DNA from: Kiritimatiellia bacterium
GTDB lineage: Bacteria; Verrucomicrobiota; Kiritimatiellia; RFP12; UBA1067
Length of the DNA stretch: 6,095 nucleotides
Assembly: GCA_017405115.1 (NCBI GenBank)
Contig: JAFRBA010000227.1
Coordinates: 1-6,095 of the forward strand
Direction: 5' to 3'
Under the pieces are notes generated by a model. It worked only from the letters and a program-made list of their open reading frames with translations. It was not told the DNA's origin and did not search any database. Position 1 is the first letter of the stretch. Each line of letters opens with the position of its first letter. Made by a program: the position numbers and the translations under genes. Of this stretch, positions 1 to 6,035 are shown piece after piece.

Positions 1-1776
1 CTGTGGGAGATGATTTCGCCAACGGCGAGCTGCGACCACGGTTTTGCGAGCCATGCGGCGGTGTATCTCATCCGCGACATTCTCGGCGTCAAGTCGGTCG
101 ATGCGAAGTCGCGTGAAGTCGTGGTGGAGCCGCCGAAGGACATCGGCCTTGATTGGTGCGAAGGGACGCTCCCCATCTCACCGGGCGAGACGGTCACCAT
201 CCGCTGGCGCAGAGGCGAAAATCCAACTGTGGAGTGGAATGTCGCGCTTGCGAACCACGTTCGCATCACCGCGTACGACATGATGGATCAGACGGACGTC
301 CACAACGAGCTGATGCGGACGCGGGAGTGGACGGCGCAGTGGAACGAAGGCGAGTTCGACATCGAATGCTGCGCGCTCGATATCTACGATGCGGAGCGCG
401 ACACGGGCCGCGCAATCCTTCGCCTCGCCCCGTTGCCTCACGCCCGTCCGACGAAGTGCGCCGACTTTCGCGTCGATTCGCGTGGGCGTACCGTCACAGT
501 CTTGTCGAATGGCTATCCGTTCGTCATGCGCGAATACAGTGGCGGCCGCGCCGGACGAATAAAGGCGTTCCACGCCATGCAGCGAGGGCTGCGTCCCTAC
601 CGCAGCGGACGCGACGGACGCATTCTCTCCAACAACTGGGGAGGCGGCTACAGCGATTCACGCCTCAACGAGAATTACGCCCTGCGCGAGATCGAGGCCG
701 GTGCGAAGCTCGGCGTTGATGTTGTGGAGCTGGACGACGGCTGGCAGAAGGGACGCTCCGCTAATTCCCTGCGCATCAAGGACCGCAAGAAGGACGGCGT
801 ATGGAACGGCTTCTGGGCGTTTGACCCTAATTTCTGGGACGCAGATCCTGTGCGCTTCGCGCATGGTCTTGCGCCGCTCGCCGCCGCTGCAAAATCGCAC
901 GGAATGGAACTAGGGCTGTGGTATGGCCCCGACTCCTCCAATGACGCGGCGAACTGGGAGCGTGACGCCGACTGTCTGCTGTCGTACTACAGGAAACCGG
1001 GAATCAGGTATTTCAAGATAGATTCTATGAAGTCGTTCTCGCCGCTCGCGCTCGCGCGTCAGCGGGCGATGTTCGACAAGGTGCTTTTTGGTTCGGCGTC
1101 GAACGTCGTGTTCGATCTTGACGTCACAGCGGAGATTCGGCCCGGCTATTTCGGGCTCCCCGACATCGGTACGCTGTTCGTCGAGAATCGCTATGCGAAA
1201 CACTGCTCCTGGTGGCCTCACCAGACGCTACGCAACCTGTGGGCGCTTGCTGAGGTCGTAGATCCCGTGCGGCTCCGCATGGAGTTCCTCGATCCGAAGC
1301 AGCATGCCGACAGGTACGCCGAGCGTTTCCCTGGCAGCCCGCTCAGGCCCGAACTATGGAGCGGGGACGCCGTGTTCGCGACGGTGATGGTGGCGAGCCC
1401 GCTCGCGTGGATGGAAATGCAGGGTCTGCATCGTGAGACCGTCGCCGAGATGTCGAAGATAATTGCCAGATGGAAGTTGGAACGAGATCGCATCCACACT
1501 GGCGACACGTTCCCCGTCGGTTCGAAGCCGGACGGTTTTTCATGGACGGGCTTTGTCACGTCCGCCTTGGATGGGAAGGGCGGCTATGCGCTTCTGTTCC
1601 GCGAATGCGCGGACGCGTCGTCTTTCTCGCTAGATTTGTCGCCGTATGTCAGGGGCGCGGCGATAGAGACGCTTGCCGGGGACGGCACGGCAAAGCTTGA
1701 ATGCGGGGTGCTTTCCGTTGAGATTCCCAGGAAGCTCGGCTATCTCTGGCTGAAGATTGACGGAATCGGCGGGTGA
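1..1776 (+). CDS. GH78-type C-terminal region fused to a GH36-like alpha-galactosidase (5' partial)
   Basis: The frame is open to the left edge: the codons before the first ATG (position 10) read L-W-E. The text LWEMISPTASCDHGFAS continues naturally, so position 10 is probably not the true start; no ribosome site at a workable distance is visible there either. Numbering residues from the ATG at 10, residues 1-30 resemble the last helices of a GH78 (alpha/alpha)6 barrel (CDHGFASHAAVYLIRDILGV). Residues 31-75 resemble the rhamnosidase C-terminal beta domain (VVVEPP...LDWCEGTLP...VTIRWRR). From about residue 80 the protein matches GH36-like alpha-galactosidases: a beta-rich linker (DQTDVHNELMRTREW, APLPHARP) and then the barrel, with NNWGGGYSDSRLNE (208-221), ELDDGWQKG (240-248), GLWYGPDSSND (302-312) and YFKID, whose D338 is the expected nucleophile. 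E392 in FVENRY is a possible acid/base, but this is uncertain. A short C-terminal beta domain ends the protein. Expected role: removal of alpha-galactosyl and perhaps rhamnosyl side groups. The fold family is clear; the exact substrate is not. Confidence 0.8.
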   Translation: MWEMISPTASCDHGFASHAAVYLIRDILGVKSVDAKSREVVVEPPKDIGLDWCEGTLPISPGETVTIRWRRGENPTVEWNVALANHVRITAYDMMDQTDVHNELMRTREWTAQWNEGEFDIECCALDIYDAERDTGRAILRLAPLPHARPTKCADFRVDSRGRTVTVLSNGYPFVMREYSGGRAGRIKAFHAMQRGLRPYRSGRDGRILSNNWGGGYSDSRLNENYALREIEAGAKLGVDVVELDDGWQKGRSANSLRIKDRKKDGVWNGFWAFDPNFWDADPVRFAHGLAPLAAAAKSHGMELGLWYGPDSSNDAANWERDADCLLSYYRKPGIRYFKIDSMKSFSPLALARQRAMFDKVLFGSASNVVFDLDVTAEIRPGYFGLPDIGTLFVENRYAKHCSWWPHQTLRNLWALAEVVDPVRLRMEFLDPKQHADRYAERFPGSPLRPELWSGDAVFATVMVASPLAWMEMQGLHRETVAEMSKIIARWKLERDRIHTGDTFPVGSKPDGFSWTGFVTSALDGKGGYALLFRECADASSFSLDLSPYVRGAAIETLAGDGTAKLECGVLSVEIPRKLGYLWLKIDGIGG

Positions 1777-1812
1777 TGGACATGGGCAGAAGTTCCGAAA
1801 GTTTGCTTATAG

Positions 1813-1887
1813 CGTGACAAAACGGAGAATGCAACTTGCTCATTTTCGTGACAAACGCCGATATTCAACTATGCCTATTTCGTGACA
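1813..1887 (+). repeat. Three CGTGACA direct repeats at exact 34-bp spacing
   Basis: CGTGACA occurs at 1813-1819, 1847-1853 and 1881-1887, so the starts are exactly 34 bp apart both times. The second and third copies are preceded by T-rich ATTTT or TATTT and the first by TTATAG; the first two are followed by AAAC or AAC. A decayed fourth position (GGTATGA at 1915, again after ATTT) falls on the same 34-bp period and overlaps the -10 box. The rest of each 34-bp unit is not conserved. The last copy ends 6 bp before the -35 box of the ATPase promoter. The likely role is a set of regulator sites for that promoter; this is inferred from position only. Confidence 0.6.
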
Positions 1888-1893
1888 GCCACA

Positions 1894-1922
1894 TTGACAG
1901 ACATGAGCGGATTTGGTATGAT
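1894..1922 (+). promoter_or_regulatory. Sigma70-type promoter of the ATPase gene
   Basis: A consensus -35 box TTGACA (1894-1899) is followed by a 17-bp spacer and a -10 box TATGAT (1917-1922), one base from consensus. Transcription would begin near 1929, leaving a leader of only about 19 bases before the ATG at 1948. This gives the ATPase its own promoter, apart from the upstream glycosidase gene. It also argues against the earlier in-frame GTG at 1882, which lies upstream of the promoter. Confidence 0.75.
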
Positions 1923-1936
1923 ATGCGCCGAAAAAG

Positions 1937-1942
1937 AAGGAG
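1937..1942 (+). promoter_or_regulatory. Ribosome binding site that fixes the ATPase start
   Basis: AAGGAG lies five bases before the ATG at 1948. It is a strong site and decides between that ATG and the upstream in-frame candidates (GTG 1882, ATG 1903, ATG 1918), none of which has a comparable site. Confidence 0.8.
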
Positions 1943-1947
1943 AAACA

Positions 1948-3303
1948 ATGGGAAAATCGGCAATAGAGTTTGAGCGCAAGGCATATCGCGAGATTCTCAA
2001 CTGGAAAGAGAGCCTCGCCGGGAAGACCGCACTTCTCGTAGAGGGTGCGCGACGTGTCGGAAAGACCCATCTTGTCAAGCGGTTCGCGCAACAGGAATAC
2101 GAATCATACATCTACATTGATTTTTCCGCCAAGGGGAAGCAGGTGCGGGCATACAGGCGGGCGTTCGAGGAATGCGATGATGTTGCGAACCTTCTTGAAC
2201 GGCTGCAACTCCAGTCGGGTGTTACGCTTGTTCCTGGAAGAAGCTGTGTCATCTTCGATGAGGTTCAACGATATCCCGCCGCCCGCGAGGCGATAAAGCA
2301 ATTGGTTGAATACGGGAAATACCACTACATAGAGACGGGGTCTCTGCTTGGAATCAGAGAAAACGTCAAGGGTATAGTGATTCCAAGCGAAGAGCATGCC
2401 GTACGGCTGCATCCCATGGATTTCGAGGAGTTCCTATGGGCGAACGGAAACGCGCCGCTTGCAGACCATATACGGAAATGCTATGCAGAGAGCCGTCCGT
2501 TGGGCAGGGATCTGCACGAGAAGGCAAAGGGGCTGGCGAGGCAGTACATGGTGGTGGGGGGAATGCCGCAGTCCGTGGAGGCATATCTTCTGGGCGGAGA
2601 CCATCGCCTTGAGGCAGCAGAGGCAATGAAGCGAGAGATCCTTCGCCTGTATGTGCAGGACATAGGGAAGTACGCAAAGGGGTATGCTCCCAAGGTGCGC
2701 GCGATATTCCGCCACATTCCCGGCGCATTGAATTCAAAGGAGAAGAAGTTCAGGCTTTCCGACCTTGGTGCGAACGCCCGCATGCGTCGCTACGAAAATG
2801 CGTTCCTGTGGTTGAGCGATGCGATGGTTTCCAACATTGCCTACAATTCGACCGACCTGGGAGTGGGGCTGGAGATGAGTCTTGACAGCTCTCTTTTCAA
2901 GTGCTACTCAGCGGATACAGGACTGCTTGTGTCGCAGTCGATGACGGGCGAGAAGGAGATTGACGGTCGTGTACTGCGAGGCGTCCTCTACGACAGACTC
3001 GGCGTCAACGAGGGGATGTTCTTCGAGAACTATGTTGCGCAGGCGCTTGTTGCGTCGGGGCACGATTTGCTCTTCTATTCAAGGTCGAATCCGAAGATGG
3101 AGATTGATTTCCTGATTCAGCGCGGAATAAAGATATGCCCGATAGAAGTCAAGAGCGCCGCATGCAGACGTCATGCGTCACTCGATGCGCTGATAGAAAG
3201 ACATCCGGGAAAACTTGGCGGCAAATACGTCGTCTGCACAGAGGATTTCCATGAGGAAGGCGGCATTACCTATCTGCCATTCTACATGGCGCATTGCTTG
3301 TGA
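1948..3303 (+). CDS. AAA-family ATPase with DUF4143 C-terminal region
   Basis: A 451-residue cytoplasmic protein with the usual length and order of the AAA_14/DUF4143 family. The Walker A loop is GARRVGKT (33-40). Walker B is CVIFDEVQ (100-107, with D104 and E105). A sensor-like ETGSLLGI spans 129-136, HPMDFEEFLW 155-164, and GGMPQSV (204-210) lies before the DUF4143 half (about 225-400). That half ends in a PD-(D/E)XK-like set: E360 in FFENYVAQAL, D387 in MEIDFLI and E400-V-K402 in PIEVKS. The fold of this part resembles restriction nucleases; whether it cuts DNA is unknown. These genes are common, often multicopy, and without a settled role; links to mobile or defence functions are speculative. 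No signal peptide or membrane segment is seen. The gene uses more AGA/AGG and ATA codons than the third gene and looks less GC-rich, and with its own promoter this suggests acquisition between two glycosidase genes. The start is chosen for its ribosome site and promoter. Confidence 0.88.
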   Translation: MGKSAIEFERKAYREILNWKESLAGKTALLVEGARRVGKTHLVKRFAQQEYESYIYIDFSAKGKQVRAYRRAFEECDDVANLLERLQLQSGVTLVPGRSCVIFDEVQRYPAAREAIKQLVEYGKYHYIETGSLLGIRENVKGIVIPSEEHAVRLHPMDFEEFLWANGNAPLADHIRKCYAESRPLGRDLHEKAKGLARQYMVVGGMPQSVEAYLLGGDHRLEAAEAMKREILRLYVQDIGKYAKGYAPKVRAIFRHIPGALNSKEKKFRLSDLGANARMRRYENAFLWLSDAMVSNIAYNSTDLGVGLEMSLDSSLFKCYSADTGLLVSQSMTGEKEIDGRVLRGVLYDRLGVNEGMFFENYVAQALVASGHDLLFYSRSNPKMEIDFLIQRGIKICPIEVKSAACRRHASLDALIERHPGKLGGKYVVCTEDFHEEGGITYLPFYMAHCL

Positions 3304-3320
3304 GGGTTGTAGAAATGGAA

Positions 3321-3328
3321 AGAGGTGG
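3321..3328 (+). promoter_or_regulatory. Strong ribosome binding site before the leader ATG at 3335
   Basis: AGAGGTGG (core GAGGTG, 3322-3327) sits seven bases before the ATG at 3335. It is a far better placed site than anything before the GTG (3391) or ATG (3394) that opens the long GH127 frame, where only a GAGG at 3376-3379 lies 11-14 bases away. It indicates that translation of the third gene originally began at 3335. Confidence 0.6.
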
Positions 3329-3334
3329 TAGTTT

Positions 3335-3394
3335 ATGAACATTGACAGAAGGACGTTTATGCGTGTCGTCTATTCGAGGTTGTTTTCGTCGTGA
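3335..3394 (+). other. 19-codon leader frame with twin-arginine-like motif, out of frame with GH127
   Basis: The ATG at 3335 opens the peptide MNIDRRTFMRVVYSRLFSS and stops at TGA 3392-3394. DRRTFMR resembles the start of a twin-arginine export signal, but a hydrophobic stretch is missing before the stop. That stretch (VVMGVIWIVCAVSLAIS) is present immediately downstream in the frame of the GH127 gene. Adding one T to the TTTT run at 3383-3386 would give a continuous leader: RR motif, hydrophobic core, then the mature enzyme. The simplest reading is a frameshift, in the genome or in the assembly. The alternative is a short coupled leader peptide, since TGA (3392-3394) and ATG (3394-3396) overlap as TGATG. 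Confidence 0.5.
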
Positions 3395-5847
3395 TGGGCG
3401 TAATCTGGATAGTTTGCGCTGTTTCGCTGGCGATTAGCGACAGCGATGCGCTGAAGCCATGTAGGACTGAAGCGATACGTCCCTCCGGGCACATTTCCGA
3501 GTTCCTGCGTCGGCAGGTGACGGGCACGACAGGACGCCATCGTGAGATTGGTTATCCATTTGACGGTTGCATGTGGAGCGGCATCATCTCGAACGTCTAT
3601 TTCGAGGAGGACTTGCCGTACAGCCGCAGAATCACCGCGCCGCGAAACGAGATATGGTGGCCATACGAGCAGACTGCATACATGCTGGACGGCATGGTAC
3701 GTCTCTCGCAGCTCGTCGATGCGCCAGAGCTCAAGTCGGAGTTCAAACGCAATCTTGACTTCTGCATCGAGCACCAGGCGGAGGACGGCGATCTCTTCAA
3801 GGTGTATTCGAAGTCGTCGTGCCAGTGGCCTGTTGTCGTCTTCTTCCGCGCCGCGCTCGCCTACATCGACGAGACGGGCGACGAGCGCGCGAAGGCGGCG
3901 TTCATACGGCATTATGCGGGGAAGCGCGAAGCGCCGCAGAACATTGACGACCGCGACGTCCTCAATGTCGAAGGGATGCTGAAGGTCGCGGAGTGGACCG
4001 GCGACAGGTCGTACGTAGGCGCGGCGGAGGATTGGTTCCGGCGGCACATCTACTTCGAGAAGTTCGCGCATGAGAGTCGGGTGCACTCGCACGGTGTCAC
4101 CTTCGCCGAGATGCTTAAGCTGCCGGCGCTCCTGTACAAGGCGACCGGCAAGAAGGAGTGGAAGGCTCTCGCGCAAAAGGCGATGCGTGACGTCTTCGCC
4201 GCTAACGAGACACCGAACGGACAGGTGAGCGCGTGCGAGTACCTTTCAGGACGCGATCCGTGGGAGGGTAGCGAGACGTGCGTCGCGGCGGACATGCTCT
4301 GCTCGCTCGGACATTTCGTCGAGATTTTCGCGGACTGCGAGGCGGCGGACCACATGGAGCGCATCGCCTACAACGCGCTCCCGGGCGCAATGACGAAGGA
4401 CTTCACTGCGCACCAGTACATCTCATTGCCGAACCAGGCGGTCGCAACCCCGTTCTCGCACGGCAGCCACTTCTTCTACGGCGAGCCGGACTGGAACCGC
4501 TACCGCGTCTGCCATTTCGCGCAGTGTTGCAGCGGCAACATAAACCGCGCGATGCCGCTTTTCGTGCAGCGAATGTGGCTGAAGCGAACAGACGGCGCAC
4601 CCGTCGCCATGCTGCACGGGCCAAGTTCCGTCAGTGGAGAGTTTGGCGGTGTGAAGTACACGATCACGTGCGAGACCGACTATCCGTTCGGCGACAGGCT
4701 AATCTACCGCTTCAAAGTCAACGATGGCGGGCGGGCGCGCGGGACGCGCGCCCCTGCCGAGATTGACATGCCGTTCTCGTTTCGCGTCCCGTCGTGGGCG
4801 AGTAGCGTCTCGATGAAGAAGAACGGCGTTCTCATCGATGGTAGGGCGGGCAGCCCTCTGCCCGCCGCTCTTGCCGCCATTGGCGGCCCGTGGCATGACG
4901 GTGATATTCTAGAAGTTGTTTTCGATCAGCCCGTCACGCTGGAGTCTGACCGCCACTGGCATTGGCTCAGGCGCGGCGCGCTGACGCTTGCTCATCCGGT
5001 CAAGACGCAGTGCGTGCGCGAGAAACCGGATGCGGAGTTCAGTGACCTTTCCTTCGAGGATCCGGCGCCGTTCAACTTCGCGTTCGACATTGACGAGATT
5101 GCAAAGACGAATCTCGTGGCTGAAGCGGTGGCGTCGGTCTACCCGTTCGAACAGCCCAATCTGCTTGTGCACGTTCCTATGCGTGAGGTCGCCGAGTGGC
5201 AGACTCTGTCAGAGCAGCGCTTCACGCCGCCGGTTCCGCTGTTTACCCATCCAACGGGACGCAGGACAGTCGTTGACTTCGTGCCGTACGCCACGACCCT
5301 TACGCGCATCACGGCGTTCCCGGACACGGCGAAACGCACGCCTCTCCCCGTGGTCAGGGCGTATGCGAGCCCCGAGTGCTACGACTACGATCCGAAGAAG
5401 CCGTTGCCGGAGCAGATTGCCGAGCCAGAGTCGTGGTCCGACGAAGAATTCTGCGACAAGGGCGTCCCGATTCAGCGCTCGCCAGACCTCTGGAGCGACC
5501 TTGAGGCACAATATCTTGCGAACAAGGGGAAGTTCGCATATGTGCTGCTTAGGTTCTGGAGCGACCGCGCGGGCAGGGTGACGTGCGCCCTTGGCGCGAG
5601 CCGATGCGTTCAGGCGTTTTTCGACGGTAAAGACGTCTATTCCAAAGGCCCGATCGTTGAAGGCCGCATGGTCGCGCCGTTTTGGTTTGAGCTTGATGCA
5701 AAGAAGGGCTACAACTTCCTCAAGGTGAAAGTCGCCACGAACGGCAAGGAGAAAGTCTTTGGACAGGATCAGTACCGCCGCGAATGGGGAGTCAGGCTTG
5801 ATGTCTTCAGAGAGGAATACCGCGCGGGCCCCGTGAGCGGGCGTTGA
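3391..5847 (+). CDS. GH127-type (DUF1680) beta-L-arabinofuranosidase-like protein with C-terminal beta-sandwich extension
   Basis: The frame encodes 818 residues from GTG 3391 (ATG 3394 is the next codon). It has an (alpha/alpha)6 catalytic domain with NEIWWPYEQTAYMLDG (86-101), HGVTFAEMLKLPALLY (234-249), CEYLSG (282-287), ETC (295-297) and FAQCCSGNINR (376-386). By analogy with HypBA1, E295, C297, C379 and C380 would bind zinc, C379 would be the nucleophile, and E283 is the likely acid/base, so the active site looks complete. A beta-sandwich follows (FRVPSWA near 465; PWHDGD near 500). A further domain (about 640-810, with YVLLRFWSDRAGRVTCALG and FFDGKDVYSKG) resembles a sugar-binding jelly roll. 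Expected role: release of beta-L-arabinofuranose or a related pentose from pectin or arabinogalactan; substrates in this family vary. The N-terminus is hydrophobic but lacks a charged start, consistent with a lost leader (see 3335-3394). The gene lies 31 bp after the ATPase stop and may be co-transcribed with it. Confidence 0.85.
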   Translation: MMGVIWIVCAVSLAISDSDALKPCRTEAIRPSGHISEFLRRQVTGTTGRHREIGYPFDGCMWSGIISNVYFEEDLPYSRRITAPRNEIWWPYEQTAYMLDGMVRLSQLVDAPELKSEFKRNLDFCIEHQAEDGDLFKVYSKSSCQWPVVVFFRAALAYIDETGDERAKAAFIRHYAGKREAPQNIDDRDVLNVEGMLKVAEWTGDRSYVGAAEDWFRRHIYFEKFAHESRVHSHGVTFAEMLKLPALLYKATGKKEWKALAQKAMRDVFAANETPNGQVSACEYLSGRDPWEGSETCVAADMLCSLGHFVEIFADCEAADHMERIAYNALPGAMTKDFTAHQYISLPNQAVATPFSHGSHFFYGEPDWNRYRVCHFAQCCSGNINRAMPLFVQRMWLKRTDGAPVAMLHGPSSVSGEFGGVKYTITCETDYPFGDRLIYRFKVNDGGRARGTRAPAEIDMPFSFRVPSWASSVSMKKNGVLIDGRAGSPLPAALAAIGGPWHDGDILEVVFDQPVTLESDRHWHWLRRGALTLAHPVKTQCVREKPDAEFSDLSFEDPAPFNFAFDIDEIAKTNLVAEAVASVYPFEQPNLLVHVPMREVAEWQTLSEQRFTPPVPLFTHPTGRRTVVDFVPYATTLTRITAFPDTAKRTPLPVVRAYASPECYDYDPKKPLPEQIAEPESWSDEEFCDKGVPIQRSPDLWSDLEAQYLANKGKFAYVLLRFWSDRAGRVTCALGASRCVQAFFDGKDVYSKGPIVEGRMVAPFWFELDAKKGYNFLKVKVATNGKEKVFGQDQYRREWGVRLDVFREEYRAGPVSGR
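4722..4753. repeat. GC-rich palindromic element inside the GH127 gene (first)
   Basis: A perfect 8-bp stem GGGCGCGC (4733-4740) pairs with GCGCGCCC (4746-4753) across a 5-base loop. It is preceded by CGATGGCGGGCGGGC, which closely matches the lead-in of the second element (CGATGGTAGGGCGGGC). It is read in frame as residues 446-456 (GGRARGTRAPA), in a loop between VNDG and the conserved PFSFRVPSWA strand. It looks like a small in-frame insertion. Confidence 0.5.
4836..4887. repeat. GC-rich palindromic element inside the GH127 gene (second, double hairpin)
   Basis: A perfect 9-bp stem GGCGGGCAG (4845-4853) pairs with CTGCCCGCC (4858-4866) across CCCT. A second stem follows at once, GCCGCC (4873-4878) with GGCGGC (4882-4887). 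It is read in frame as about residues 483-499 (DGRAGSPLPAALAAIGG), between KNGVLI and PWHDGD, where other family members have a variable loop. The lead-in shares sequence with the element at 4722-4753. Confidence 0.5.
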
Positions 5848-5886
5848 AATGATGACATTCTCGACAGTTCTTGCGAGATGTGGAGT

Positions 5887-5907
5887 CGGCGGAGGGACAA
5901 GCCGCCG
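5887..5907. other. Small hairpin after the GH127 gene
   Basis: CGGCGG (5887-5892) can pair with CCGCCG (5902-5907) across nine bases. It lies 40 bp after the GH127 stop. There is no T run after it, so it is not a standard intrinsic terminator, though it may cap or slow the transcript. Confidence 0.25.
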
Positions 5908-5934
5908 CCGCACTGGGACAACATATCCCCCAGC

Positions 5935-5989
5935 TTATCAGGAATTCCTGATAATTCGGGTTATCAGGAAATTAGGATTATCAGGAAAT
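5935..5989. repeat. Cluster of TTATCAGGAA elements, including a perfect 20-bp palindrome
   Basis: TTATCAGGAATTCCTGATAA (5935-5954) is a perfect palindrome made of two inverted copies of TTATCAGGAA. Two more copies follow in direct orientation as TTATCAGGAAAT at 5961-5972 and 5978-5989, 17 bp apart. Together there are four copies of a 10-bp element in 55 bp, in a non-coding, AT-richer stretch downstream of the GH127 gene. It could be a regulator-binding cluster or part of an interspersed repeat family; as RNA the palindrome would fold into an 8-bp stem with an AATT loop. Confidence 0.6.
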
Positions 5990-6013
5990 CTTCCTCTGGG
6001 CGAGTTGCGCCAT

Positions 6014-6035
6014 TTGCCGCCGTTTGCGACGGCAA
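6014..6035. other. Imperfect hairpin near the right edge
   Basis: TTGCCG (6014-6019) pairs with CGGCAA (6030-6035). After one C/A mismatch, two more pairs close a TTTG loop. No T run follows. With the window ending 60 bases later, its role (leader of the next gene, or nothing) cannot be judged. Confidence 0.25.

Noticed and set aside
1777..1812. Terminator for the first gene
   Set aside because: No stem followed by a T run is visible between its stop and the ATPase promoter.
1882..1947. N-terminal extension of the ATPase frame back to GTG 1882
   Set aside because: These codons overlap the promoter (-35 at 1894, -10 at 1917), and the only good ribosome site serves the ATG at 1948; the extra 22 residues match nothing in the family.
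1891..3349. 11-bp direct repeat ACATTGACAGA at 1891-1901 and 3339-3349 flanking the ATPase, as a possible insertion target duplication
   Set aside because: Several 11-mer matches are expected by chance in a window this size, the first copy is part of the -35 box, and no terminal inverted repeats or transposase are present.
3370..4176. Long reverse-strand open frame opposite the GH127 gene (268 codons)
   Set aside because: It lies fully opposite a gene with clear catalytic motifs, is rich in Arg/Leu as expected of a GC-rich antisense shadow, and shows no recognisable domain.
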